Source: Desulfofustis sp.
Lineage (GTDB): Bacteria > Desulfobacterota > Desulfobulbia > Desulfobulbales > Desulfocapsaceae
Assembly: GCA_022340565.1 (NCBI GenBank)
Contig: JAJDNR010000187.1
Location: forward strand, 1 to 33,580
Length of the DNA: 33,580 nucleotides
Direction of reading: 5' to 3'
This document shows positions 25,166 to 33,375 of this stretch, piece after piece (position 1 is the first letter of the stretch; every line of letters starts with the position of its first letter). The position numbers and the translations under genes were made by a program. The notes below the pieces were generated by a model. It made no database searches and had not been told where the DNA came from. It worked only from the letters and a program-made list of their open reading frames with translations.

Positions 25166-26878
25166 ATGCGCTACTCACAGATACTTATTCCGACGCTCAA
25201 GGAAGTGCCTGCGGAAGCCGAAATCGTCAGCCATCAGCTGATGCTCAGGGCCGGTTTTATCAAGCAGCTGACTGCCGGTATATACACCTATCTGCCTTAC
25301 GGTCTGGCGGCGATCCGCAGGGTGGAGAATATCGTCCGCGAAGAGATGAACCGCGCCGGCGCCCAGGAGCTGCTGATGCCGATGGTGCAGCCCGCCGATC
25401 TGTGGCAGGAGTCGGGTCGCTATACCAAGTATGGGCCTGAACTGCTGCGCTTCAAGGACCGTCACGAACGCGAATCCTGCCTCGGACCGACCCACGAGGA
25501 GGTGATCACCGACATTGCCCGCAAGGAGATCCACTCGTACCGGGACCTGCCGGTAAACCTCTATCAGATCCAGACCAAGTTTCGCGATGAGATCCGGCCC
25601 CGGTTCGGCCTGATGCGGGGACGCGAGTTCATCATGAAGGATGCCTATTCGTTCGATGTCTCCGACGAGGCGGCCGAGACCTCATACCGGAAGATGTACG
25701 TCGCCTACAACCGGATATTCACCCGCTGCGGTCTCGAGTTTCGCTGCGTGGAAGCGGATTCTGGTACCATCGGCGGCAGTTTTTCGCATGAATTCATGGT
25801 TCTTGCAGAGACCGGCGAAGACACGATCGCGGTCTGCAACGACTGCAGCTGGGCCGCCAATATCGAAAAGGCCGAAGTTAAACCGTTCGAAACGGGCGAA
25901 AACGAGGAAATCAGGGATATGGTCAAGGTTGAGACGCCCGGCAAGCGCAAAGTTGAGACGGTCTGCAAGTTTCTCTCCATCGCCCCCGCCCGGCTTGTCA
26001 AGACCCTGGTCTATATCGCCGACGGCGAACCGGTGGCGCTGCTGCTTCGCGGTGACCGTGAGGCCGAAGAGGTCAAGGTCAAGAACCATCTTGGGGTCGC
26101 CGATCTGCGCCTTGCCGACGACACGGAGATCTTCGAAGCGACCGGCGTCCCGAGCGGGTTTCTCGGACCGGTCGGGATCACTATCCGGGTGCTGGCTGAT
26201 CGGGAAGTGACCCGGATGGTGAATTTCACGGTCGGGGCCAACGAGAAGAATTTCCATCTGCAGCAGGCCAATTTCGGAAGGGACTTCAGCGTCGAAGAGG
26301 TCGGAGATTTCAGACGCTTGACCGAAGCTGACCCGTGTCCCTCCTGCGGCAGCTCAATCCGCCTGGTCGAGGGTATCGAGGTGGGTCATATCTTCAAGCT
26401 CGGCACCAATTATTCGGAATCCATGCGCGCCTATTACCAGGATGCGGACGGTAACGAACTGCCGCTGGTGATGGGCTGCTACGGTATCGGTGTGAGCCGG
26501 GTGGTGGCCGCGGCCATCGAACAGAATCACGACGCCAGCGGCATTATCTTTCCTCTGCCGCTGGCCCCATATCAGGCCGCGGTTGTCAATCTCGACCTCA
26601 AGGATCGGGAGGTCAGCGAGGCCGCCGAGGAGATTTACACCGAACTCACCGAGGCCGGGTTCGACGCCTTCATCGATGACCGGGATGTGCGGCCGGGGGT
26701 GAAATTCAAGGATGCCGACCTGCTCGGGTTCCCTTACCGCATCACCGTCGGCAAGCGGTTTAAGGAGAACGGCCAGGTAGAGATCCGCCGCAGAAAAACC
26801 GGGGAGACCGAAGATGTCGCGATCGGTGAGGTGATCGCCTATATAACCAGACGGCTCGAGGATGAGCGCGTCGCCTGA
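25166..26878 (+). CDS. proS: Prolyl-tRNA synthetase, bacterial type with editing insertion
   Basis: ProRS charges tRNA-Pro. The 570-residue protein is a class II synthetase: motif 1 region near residues 38-75 (TAGIYTYLPYGLAAIRRVEN), LGPTHEEVITD (106-116), motif 2 near 138-163 (KFRDEIRPRFGLMRGREFIM) and motif 3 at 436-445 (MGCYGIGVSR). The editing insertion that removes Ala-tRNA-Pro lies between motifs 2 and 3 (about residues 225-400). The C-terminal anticodon domain starts around 470. The start has a GAGAGGG site. Confidence 0.97.
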   Translation: MRYSQILIPTLKEVPAEAEIVSHQLMLRAGFIKQLTAGIYTYLPYGLAAIRRVENIVREEMNRAGAQELLMPMVQPADLWQESGRYTKYGPELLRFKDRHERESCLGPTHEEVITDIARKEIHSYRDLPVNLYQIQTKFRDEIRPRFGLMRGREFIMKDAYSFDVSDEAAETSYRKMYVAYNRIFTRCGLEFRCVEADSGTIGGSFSHEFMVLAETGEDTIAVCNDCSWAANIEKAEVKPFETGENEEIRDMVKVETPGKRKVETVCKFLSIAPARLVKTLVYIADGEPVALLLRGDREAEEVKVKNHLGVADLRLADDTEIFEATGVPSGFLGPVGITIRVLADREVTRMVNFTVGANEKNFHLQQANFGRDFSVEEVGDFRRLTEADPCPSCGSSIRLVEGIEVGHIFKLGTNYSESMRAYYQDADGNELPLVMGCYGIGVSRVVAAAIEQNHDASGIIFPLPLAPYQAAVVNLDLKDREVSEAAEEIYTELTEAGFDAFIDDRDVRPGVKFKDADLLGFPYRITVGKRFKENGQVEIRRRKTGETEDVAIGEVIAYITRRLEDERVA

Positions 26879-26908
26879 ACTGACAATACGTTGACCACCA
26901 TTATCTCC

Positions 26909-29092
26909 ATGGACCAGACTTCCGCGGTAAATCCGGACGGACTGAAACTGCTCGCCGCTAACTACCTGTACGATGTGGACCTGAGCCCCATCGACCATGC
27001 CTGGGAGGTCGCCGTCAAGGTGCATCGCGGAGGCAAGCATTTCTCCGGCGAGCCGTACCTGATTCATGCCCTCGAGGTCGCATCGACGCTGGCCTCGATG
27101 CATCTCGATCTGGACACCGTTCTGGCGGGACTGCTGCACGGTGCGCTGAAAAACGGGGTGACCTATGAGGAACTCGAGGCACAGTTCGGTACCGACGTGG
27201 CCTATATCGTCTCGGGAACCACCAGGATCACCAGTGTCCAGTTCAACAACCGGCTGACCAGCCAGGCGGAAAGCGTACGCAAGATGCTGCTGGCCATGGC
27301 CAAGGACATCAGGGTGATGCTGGTGCGCCTGATCGATCGGCTGCAGGACCTGTTGCTGCTCGATCTCGTGGACCGCCAGCACCAGATCGAGGTGGCCAGG
27401 GAAACCATGGACCTCTATGCCCCGTTGGCCAGCAGGCTTGGAATCGACTGGCTGAAACGCCAGCTCGAGGATTTTGCCTTCAGATATCTCTATCCGGCCG
27501 AATTCGAAGAGCTCAACAGCCGTCTGGAAAGCTCCCTGGCAGAACGGCAGAAGTACGTCGATCAGGTGATCGCGATCCTCTATGATACGCTCAGGGAAGG
27601 AGATGTCCATCCGACCCGGATTCTCGGACGCCCGAAACATCTCTACTCAATCTACAAGAAGCTGATTGCCCAGAACATTCCGCTCGAGCGGGTGTATGAC
27701 AAGGTTGCGTTCCGGGTGATCGTCGAGGAGGTGAAGGAGTGCTACGAGGCGCTGGGCATCATCCACGCCAACTGGTCGCCGGTGCCGGGACGGATCAAGG
27801 ATTTCATATCGGTTCCCAAGGCGAACAACTACCAGTCGATGCATACCACGGTGATCGGTCCCGAAGATCACTTTATCGAAATCCAGATCAGAACCGAGGA
27901 GATGGACCTGGTCGCTCAGGAGGGTGTTGCCGCCCACTGGGCCTACAAGGAAGGCCAGAAGGTCAATGAAAACGATGCAAGGCTGTTCAGAAATCTCAAA
28001 TCGCTGGTCAGTTCGCTGCAGGACGTCGAGGATTCCCGTGAGTTCCTGGAAAGCCTCCGGGGGGAACTGCATGATCCGGAGGTGTACGCGCTGACCCCCA
28101 ACGGGGAGGTCAAGGAACTGCCGGGGCGGAGTTGCCCGATCGATTTTGCCTATGCGATTCACACCGAGGTCGGCAACCGCTGTGCAGGCGCCAAGGTGAA
28201 CGGCCGTCTGGTGCCGTTGAAATACGAGATTCAGAACGGCGACATCGTCGAGATCATCACCTCGCCGAACCAGCGTCCGCGGCGGGGCTGGCTCGATCTT
28301 GTCAAGACCAGCAGGGCCCGCACCAGGATCAGATCATGGTTCAGGCGCGAGGAGCGGGACAAGGCGTTCGCCCTCGGTCGGGAGATCTGCGAACGGGAAC
28401 TGAAAAAATATGATATGACCCTCAAACGGCTGATCAAAAGCGGTCATATCAAAGTGCTGCTCAAGTCGCTCCGCTGTAATTCGCTCGATGACATGCTGGT
28501 CAAGGTTGGCAGCGGCGCGATCAGCGCCGGCAGTCTGATCAAGGCCCTCGACCCGCCGGAGATGCGCAGGGACAAGGAACCGACTCCATCGGAGATGACC
28601 CCGGAACAGCTCGCCGAGATGATGGCGGGTCATGTCAGGAGTACGGCAACCCGAGGCGGATCGGCGATCAGCATTGACGGCATAGAGGACATGCTCGCCA
28701 AGGTGAGCCAGTGCTGCAGCCCGGTCCCCGGCGATCCGATTGTCGGTTTCATTACCACCGGCAGCGGCGTGTCGGTGCACAAATCCGATTGTCCGAACCT
28801 GCTCAGCTCCGACCCGCAGCGCTGGATCGAAGTGTTCTGGAACAATCTGGCAGCTCACAACTATCGGGTGCAGATCCAGGTGACCGCGGAAAACCGAAGC
28901 GGCATCTTCGCCGACATTAGTTCGGCGATCGGTGCGGACATGGCGAGTATCGTAGAGATTTCCGCCCACGTTACCCCTGAAGATCGGGCCGAATTCAGCA
29001 TCGCGCTGGAAGTCAAGGATCTGGCTCATCTTCAGGTTGTCATGAACCATCTGCGCCACATGGACGCGGTCATTTCGGTTCGCCGCCATTGA
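26909..29092 (+). CDS. relA: RelA/SpoT family (p)ppGpp synthetase with degenerate hydrolase site
   Basis: Rel proteins make and usually also break the alarmone (p)ppGpp. The 727-residue protein (733 from TTG 26891; neither start has a clear ribosome binding site) has domains in order: HD, synthetase, TGS (from about 392), zinc-finger CC motif (Cys602, Cys603, His624, Cys628) and ACT. The synthetase looks active, with Asp264 in VYDKVAFRV and Glu324 in FIEIQIRT, and has RIKD (295-298), the RxKD form of bifunctional enzymes. The HD domain keeps His53, His77 and Asp143 but has LLHG (Gly78) for LLHD and Lys81-Asn82 for the usual Glu-Asp, so hydrolysis is probably lost. That implies a separate hydrolase elsewhere. 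Confidence 0.93.
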   Translation: MDQTSAVNPDGLKLLAANYLYDVDLSPIDHAWEVAVKVHRGGKHFSGEPYLIHALEVASTLASMHLDLDTVLAGLLHGALKNGVTYEELEAQFGTDVAYIVSGTTRITSVQFNNRLTSQAESVRKMLLAMAKDIRVMLVRLIDRLQDLLLLDLVDRQHQIEVARETMDLYAPLASRLGIDWLKRQLEDFAFRYLYPAEFEELNSRLESSLAERQKYVDQVIAILYDTLREGDVHPTRILGRPKHLYSIYKKLIAQNIPLERVYDKVAFRVIVEEVKECYEALGIIHANWSPVPGRIKDFISVPKANNYQSMHTTVIGPEDHFIEIQIRTEEMDLVAQEGVAAHWAYKEGQKVNENDARLFRNLKSLVSSLQDVEDSREFLESLRGELHDPEVYALTPNGEVKELPGRSCPIDFAYAIHTEVGNRCAGAKVNGRLVPLKYEIQNGDIVEIITSPNQRPRRGWLDLVKTSRARTRIRSWFRREERDKAFALGREICERELKKYDMTLKRLIKSGHIKVLLKSLRCNSLDDMLVKVGSGAISAGSLIKALDPPEMRRDKEPTPSEMTPEQLAEMMAGHVRSTATRGGSAISIDGIEDMLAKVSQCCSPVPGDPIVGFITTGSGVSVHKSDCPNLLSSDPQRWIEVFWNNLAAHNYRVQIQVTAENRSGIFADISSAIGADMASIVEISAHVTPEDRAEFSIALEVKDLAHLQVVMNHLRHMDAVISVRRH

Positions 29093-29127
29093 TTCCGGCG
29101 ACTGGCGGGATAACCGGATCGGCGGCC

Positions 29128-29580
29128 ATGACAATCTGCTCCGTCTGCGGCAACAAGGCCGATTCGAATAGAGCCGAATGCCCGTTCTGCGGTACCGAAA
29201 TCGAGCCGGCACCTTCCGCCGCAAAACCGGCCGATGTCAGCCACCGGATCGTCAACATCGAGCACGGACGGCCGCTGGTGGAAACGGCTCTGAAGAGGAT
29301 GGATCAGGAACTGGCGAGAGCCCGCGCCGAGTCGGTGAGGGTCGTCACCCTCATCCACGGGTATGGTTCGAGCGGAAAAGGGGGAAAGATCCGCACGGAA
29401 TGTCGGAAAGTCCTCGATCACCTCGTCCAGCGAAACAGCATCAACATGATGATTCCCGGGGAAAGCTTTAGAAAGCGGTCCGGGCCCGGTAAGGCCCTGT
29501 TGAAGCGTTATCCGGAACTGGAGCGGAGCTGCTCGTTGGATTTTTCGAATCCGGGAATAACCATTGTCGTCATAAGGTGA
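29128..29580 (+). CDS. Zinc-ribbon and Smr-domain protein
   Basis: The 150-residue product has an N-terminal four-cysteine zinc ribbon (Cys4, Cys7, Cys18, Cys21) and a C-terminal Smr domain with VTLIHGYGSSGKGGKIRTEC, whose HGxG is His77-Gly80. Smr domains act as nicking endonucleases on DNA or RNA; stand-alone bacterial Smr proteins can cut mRNA on collided ribosomes. The usual LDLHG motif before the fold appears here as NIEHGRP. ATG 29128 follows the rel stop by 35 bases; a TTG at 29089 overlapping rel is less likely. Its substrate is unknown. Confidence 0.8.
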   Translation: MTICSVCGNKADSNRAECPFCGTEIEPAPSAAKPADVSHRIVNIEHGRPLVETALKRMDQELARARAESVRVVTLIHGYGSSGKGGKIRTECRKVLDHLVQRNSINMMIPGESFRKRSGPGKALLKRYPELERSCSLDFSNPGITIVVIR

Positions 29581-29693
29581 GGCCGGACTGGATGCATAAT
29601 TTGCTGGCCCCTCCGGAAGGTTCCGGGTATAAAATTGTGGTTCGTTCGTACATGAATGAATCGTTACCAACAACACGTCATCAAGGAGACATA

Positions 29694-30473
29694 ATGAAAA
29701 AGATCATTGTTGCCGCGGCGCTTGGACTGGTCCTGCTGCCGCTTGGTATTCAGGCTGCCGATAATGAACTGGAGACCACCAAGGACAAAGTCAGCTACTC
29801 CATCGGTCTTGATCTGGGAAGGTATTTGACCAGTATGAAGGACAAGGTCGATTACGATATCCTGAAACAAGGGATCGACGACGGGTTCAGCGGTGCCGAG
29901 CCGAAGCTTAGCCAGGAGGAAATGACCGCTGCTCAGCAGGAATTCGCGGCGGCCCTGCAGGCCGAGCAGGAGGCGAAGCTGGAAGAAATCAAGCAGAAAA
30001 ACAGCGAAGCCGGCCAGAAATACCTGGATGAGAACAAGGCCAGGGAAGGGGTCGTGGTGACGGAAAGCGGCCTTCAGTACGAAGTGTTGAAAGAGGGAGA
30101 CGGAGAAAAACCGAAGCCCGAACATGTCGTCAAGGTTGACTATGTCGGGACCCTGATCGACGGGACCGAGTTTGACAGCTCCATCTCACGCGGGGAGCCG
30201 GTGACCTTCCCGGTCGGACAAGTGATTCCGGGGTGGACCGAGGCGCTGCAGCTGATGAGCGTCGGCTCCAAATACCGGGTGGTGATTCCGCCCCATCTCG
30301 CCTACGGGGAAGCAGGAGCTCCGCCGGTTATCGAACCGAATTCAGTTCTTGTGTTCGAGATCGACCTGCTCGCCATAGAAGATGACGAACCTGCGGCGGA
30401 GGCCACGGAAACCGCAGCCGAGCAGCCGGAAGCCGCAGCCGAGCAGCCGGAAGCTGAAAAGAAAAGCGAATAG
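29694..30473 (+). CDS. Exported FKBP-type peptidyl-prolyl isomerase (Mip/FkpA-like)
   Basis: This 259-residue protein has a signal peptide (about residues 1-21, MKKIIVAAALGLVLL then GIQA), an FKBP_N helical dimerisation region (about 25-120, rich in Glu, Ala and Gln) and a C-terminal FKBP domain (VKVDYVGTLIDGTEFDSSIS, GQVIPGWTEALQLMSVGSKY, IPPHLAYGEAG). It is a periplasmic prolyl isomerase/chaperone that helps fold exported proteins. ATG 29694 has AAGGAG 5 bases upstream; the longer reading lacks the signal peptide. A TATAAAAT box lies 65 bases upstream. The tail repeats AEQPEAA twice. Confidence 0.94.
   Translation: MKKIIVAAALGLVLLPLGIQAADNELETTKDKVSYSIGLDLGRYLTSMKDKVDYDILKQGIDDGFSGAEPKLSQEEMTAAQQEFAAALQAEQEAKLEEIKQKNSEAGQKYLDENKAREGVVVTESGLQYEVLKEGDGEKPKPEHVVKVDYVGTLIDGTEFDSSISRGEPVTFPVGQVIPGWTEALQLMSVGSKYRVVIPPHLAYGEAGAPPVIEPNSVLVFEIDLLAIEDDEPAAEATETAAEQPEAAAEQPEAEKKSE
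30414..30455 (+). repeat. Tandem 21-base repeat in the FKBP C-terminal tail
   Basis: Two copies of a 21-base unit (30414-30434 and 30435-30455) encode AAEQPEA twice and differ only at the last base. The protein tail is Ala/Glu/Pro-rich and disordered-looking. Such in-frame units can change number by slippage. Confidence 0.85.
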
Positions 30474-30494
30474 TTCATCCACCAGGAGCAAAAT

Positions 30495-30523
30495 AAGGGA
30501 GCGCCCGGCAGAGACGCTCCCTT
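30495..30523. terminator. Terminator between the convergent FKBP and DUF362 genes
   Basis: AAGGGAGCG (30495-30503) pairs perfectly with CGCTCCCTT (30515-30523) around an 11-base loop. On the - strand the stem is followed by ATTTTG, so it fits the crcB-lptG-DUF362 transcript best; on the + strand only weak T's follow. It lies between two convergent genes and may serve both. Confidence 0.75.
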
Positions 30524-30544
30524 CTCCGGTGCCGAGGCCGTTCT

Positions 30545-31387
30545 CTAGGCAACCGCCGGTTCTCTGATGTCCAGTGGCTGGGCAGTACCGAGGGTTCCAT
30601 CGGCCATCCGGATATGGCCGATACTCTGCCAGCGTCTGCCCAGCAGCTCGGCGCCATGGGCATCGATGGCCACCGGATCGTATCCCGCCAGGATTTTCTG
30701 AATCGGTGGCTCACAGGTTGGTCCCCAGAGATGTGCCCGGGCCATCCCGACCGCCGCATCGATGATCGAGAAATCGGCAGTCCGATAGCGGTTCAGGTCA
30801 AATATCGCCTCGTCCAGCCTCCGGTGAAATGCGGATTTACCCCAGCCGCCAGCATGATAATGAGCGGGCGGTGCGCACCCCATCATGTTCTTCATGGTCA
30901 GCGTGACACGGCACATCGAGTGGGCCTTGAGAACCGGCACGGAGATCAGATAACAGTTGAAGAGCAGCTCCGGCAGGTAGAGATCCGGCCAGCGGTTACA
31001 GGCGTGGTTGACGAGATGTCGACAGGGTTCGATATTGAGATCGACCAGTTCGACCTTGGCCCTTCCTGCCAGACGCGCGTAGCCGAGACTCCGGAAGCAG
31101 CGGAAGGTGTCGTATTCAAGTGATCCGGTTCCCTCGCCGATAATGATCCTGACATCTGGCCGGTGTGTTTGGAGATAGTCGACCAGCGCCTCGGCGAGAT
31201 CCACATGGGTGGTGATCGGAGGATCGAGCGCTTCGACCAGGTTGGGCTTGATTACAATCGTGTCGGAGCCCTCCAGGTCGTCCACCAGTCCTGCGGCATC
31301 GAGCAGCTGCGGCAGGGTTTCCCTATAGGAAAGGAGGCTCGAACTCCAGACGACCCCTGCTTCTTTGACAACCCTGTTTTCGGTCAT
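30545..31387 (-). CDS. DUF362 domain-containing protein
   Basis: This 280-residue protein matches the DUF362 family: DTIVIKPNLVEALDPPITTH near residue 45, IIIGEGTGSLEYDTFRCFR, then VPVLKAHSMCRVTLTMKNMM, GCAPPAHYHAGGWGKSAFHR and FSIIDAAVGM. The family has no settled function; some members carry ferredoxin domains, which this one lacks. It is the last gene of a - strand unit, 9 bases after lptG, and ends in a strong hairpin. No signal peptide or membrane segment is seen. Confidence 0.88.
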   Translation of the reverse strand: MTENRVVKEAGVVWSSSLLSYRETLPQLLDAAGLVDDLEGSDTIVIKPNLVEALDPPITTHVDLAEALVDYLQTHRPDVRIIIGEGTGSLEYDTFRCFRSLGYARLAGRAKVELVDLNIEPCRHLVNHACNRWPDLYLPELLFNCYLISVPVLKAHSMCRVTLTMKNMMGCAPPAHYHAGGWGKSAFHRRLDEAIFDLNRYRTADFSIIDAAVGMARAHLWGPTCEPPIQKILAGYDPVAIDAHGAELLGRRWQSIGHIRMADGTLGTAQPLDIREPAVA

Positions 31388-31396
31388 TGCGTTGCC

Positions 31397-32479
31397 TTAC
31401 GAATCCTGTCGGCGAAGCAGAAAAATCCCGATCAGCGAAAAGATGATATGGACGCTGAATGCAGCCGGAATAACGAGAATATAGCCATTTTTTGCAAAAG
31501 ACTGAAGGGCTCCCCATAAACCCCATGCCACAAAAGCCATGAAGCAGCTCACCGGAATCGCTATCGACAGGTCCCGGCCCCAACGCTGGTAGGACAGGAT
31601 CAGGATCGGCAACCCCAGCAGCAGCAGCGGAATTCCCAGCAGCAGGTAAGAAATGCGTCCATAAAATTCGGTTCGAGCCGCGACCTTCTCGGAAGGCAGG
31701 TCCCGCTTCCCTATGCTGGAGAACAGCCCGGTCAGCGACATCTCGGCCGATTCGTATTCGGGTACGAGAAAATCATCGGGCGATTCAGGCAGCCGTTGAG
31801 TGAATATCTTGAACGGTTTCGACACAAAGGACTGACTTTCGTCCTGTTCGATGATCTGCCCGGTCTTCAGTACCCAGATCGGCGGCACCCAGTCGGCGAA
31901 CTTGGCGTCGATGAGCCGTTTCACATTATAGTTTTCGTCCCAGGTCGAGTATGAAAAGTCCTTGAAGATCTGGCGCTGCTTATCCGGCCACTGGAAGGAA
32001 TAGAAGCCCTCCTTGCCCTTGAAATAATAGCGGCCGTTGCGAAATATGCCGAGCGGCACTTTTCCCCGGACCTGCTCGAACCAGATATCGTTGGTCGTGG
32101 AGATCGTCTTTGGCAGCAGAAACTGGGCGGCCAGGATAAAGAGGATAGTGGCTGCGGTGGAACCGAGCAGAATTGGTTTGATGATCGTGCGCAGCGGAAT
32201 TCCTCCCGCCTTGAGAGCGAGCAGCTCGTTGTTGCTGTTGAGAATCCCCAGGGTGATAACGCCCGACAGCAGGATCAGCACCGGGCTCAGCTGGTCGACG
32301 ACATAGGGGACATTGAGCATGAAGAAATTGATGATCAGCAGCATCGGCTTGCCGGCCTCAGAGAACTCGTCGAACTTCTCGAAAAAATCGATAAGCATGT
32401 AGAGCGACACGAAGGCGACATTGAGCGTCAGAAAGTGTCTGACGAACTGGGCAAGCAGGTAACGCGTGAGGAGGGGCAT
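31397..32479 (-). CDS. lptG: LptF/LptG-family LPS export permease, probably LptG
   Basis: LptF and LptG form the inner-membrane part of the LptB2FG ABC transporter that extracts LPS and passes it to LptC. The 360-residue protein has the YjgP/YjgQ layout: three N-terminal membrane segments (about residues 12-32, 46-80, 100-122), a periplasmic beta-rich domain (about 125-270) and three C-terminal segments. The cytoplasmic motif NSNNELLALKAGGIPLRTI is conserved, and the start YMLIDFFEKFDEF favours LptG. No lptF lies beside it. Confidence 0.85.
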   Translation of the reverse strand: MPLLTRYLLAQFVRHFLTLNVAFVSLYMLIDFFEKFDEFSEAGKPMLLIINFFMLNVPYVVDQLSPVLILLSGVITLGILNSNNELLALKAGGIPLRTIIKPILLGSTAATILFILAAQFLLPKTISTTNDIWFEQVRGKVPLGIFRNGRYYFKGKEGFYSFQWPDKQRQIFKDFSYSTWDENYNVKRLIDAKFADWVPPIWVLKTGQIIEQDESQSFVSKPFKIFTQRLPESPDDFLVPEYESAEMSLTGLFSSIGKRDLPSEKVAARTEFYGRISYLLLGIPLLLLGLPILILSYQRWGRDLSIAIPVSCFMAFVAWGLWGALQSFAKNGYILVIPAAFSVHIIFSLIGIFLLRRQDS

Positions 32480-32493
32480 GACGGTTCAGAAGG

Positions 32494-32877
32494 TCAATGC
32501 GGCTGCGCGACAAGGGTGGAAAGATAGAAGCCGAGGGCCACCAGGCACAGCCCGAAAAAATTGCTGGTGAGGATGTAGGTTAGAGCCGACAAGGGTTCTC
32601 CGGTCTTGAAGAATTGAATATTTTCCCTGGCAAAGGTGGAAAATGTTGTAAAGCCGCCGAGAATTCCGGTGAACAGAAACAGTCTGAACTCGTTGGAAAT
32701 GGGCTTTCGTTCAAAGTAGCCCCAGAGCAGCCCGATCAGAAAGCAGCCGACCAGGTTCGCGGCCAGTGTTTCGTGAGGAAAATTAGAATCTGTCCTCGAT
32801 TCGACCGCCAGAGAGGTAAGATATCTGCCGGTGGAACCGATAGCCCCCCCCAGCGCCACTGCAAGGATTTTAATCAT
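32494..32877 (-). CDS. crcB: Fluoride ion channel CrcB/Fluc
   Basis: Fluc channels export fluoride as dual-topology dimers in the inner membrane. The 127-residue protein has four hydrophobic segments, GGAIGSTGRY near the N-terminus (residues 10-19), the pore asparagine in ANLVG (Asn41) and GGFTTFSTFARE (74-85) with the phenylalanine box (Phe76, Phe79, Phe82). It is the first gene of the - strand unit, 14 bases before lptG. I see no fluoride riboswitch upstream. A single gene (not a crcB pair) suggests a homodimer. Confidence 0.94.
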   Translation of the reverse strand: MIKILAVALGGAIGSTGRYLTSLAVESRTDSNFPHETLAANLVGCFLIGLLWGYFERKPISNEFRLFLFTGILGGFTTFSTFARENIQFFKTGEPLSALTYILTSNFFGLCLVALGFYLSTLVAQPH

Positions 32878-33045
32878 GTATATGGTATACCTTCAATAAA
32901 CGGGGATATAGTTGTCAAATCATTCTACCTACCATTACCATCGGGTTCAGTCAAGTGGCAGCGACCGGGCTGGAATGCAAATTACCGCCAACCCGGAGAT
33001 CCGGGGATGCCGAAATGACTGTCTGATCAGGCTCGTAAAATGAGA

Positions 33046-33066
33046 TCACCAGATAAAATATGGTGA
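33046..33066 (+). other. Hairpin or operator-like inverted repeat upstream of the promoter
   Basis: TCACCA (33046-33051) and TGGTGA (33061-33066) form a perfect inverted repeat with a 9-base AT-rich centre. It lies 30 bases upstream of the -35 element, a place suited to a regulator site; it could equally be a chance hairpin. Confidence 0.35.
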
Positions 33067-33095
33067 ATTCAAAGTGTTATCGTAGATGTTCTGGC

Positions 33096-33125
33096 TTGAA
33101 TTCTTGGTTTTGATTGTGTTATACT
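33096..33125 (+). promoter_or_regulatory. Sigma70-like promoter for the DHH phosphoesterase transcript
   Basis: TTGAAT (33096-33101) and TATACT (33120-33125) are separated by 18 bases in an AT-rich setting, a good match to -35/-10 consensus. Transcription would start near 33132, leaving a leader of about 250 bases before the ATG at 33381. Confidence 0.6.
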
Positions 33126-33313
33126 GACTCCTCGGTCGGCCGTGCGATGCTGTCTCATGGGGCCGGACGGCCATTCTGTCCCGGGAGAGCAGGAGAAGAG
33201 GGGGACGTAATTCAAATGGAGGTGGCTGGCAGGCCGTACTGCAGGTAAGACGGTGCCGGGTGGTGCCGGTTCGCGTCTGCATAACGATGATCATCCAACG
33301 TCAATGGTCGCGG

Positions 33314-33375
33314 GTTTCCATGGGATTTTGCATTGCCTTGGAAACAGCCTGCCCCGTATGGAACGCCACGGTTCC
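33314..33375 (+). promoter_or_regulatory. Overlapping hairpins just before the DHH gene
   Basis: Three stems compete: GTTTCCA/TGGAAAC (33314-33320/33339-33345), TTCCAT/ATGGAA (33316-33321/33358-33363, extendable by GGG/CCC) and GGAAC/GTTCC (33360-33364/33371-33375). The second shares bases with both others, so forming it blocks them. The last hairpin ends 5 bases before the ATG, where no ordinary ribosome binding site is seen. Confidence 0.45.

Noticed and set aside
26891-26908. TTG start for rel six codons upstream of the ATG
   Set aside because: Neither start has a ribosome binding site. The ATG was kept because of codon preference and because the numbering of HD and synthetase residues then agrees closely with studied Rel proteins. 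The TTG is not excluded.
26354-27640. Long - strand open frame of about 428 codons over proS and rel
   Set aside because: It lies antisense to two well-supported genes, has no recognisable domain, and reflects codon bias in a GC-rich genome. The same applies to long antisense frames at 23438-24451 and 11807-12643.
32878-32990. Fluoride riboswitch upstream of crcB on the - strand
   Set aside because: The region was read on the - strand for the crcB-motif pseudoknot. A GATGG occurs but the paired GGCGATGG/TCGCC-type stem and downstream pairing were not found, so a riboswitch is not supported.
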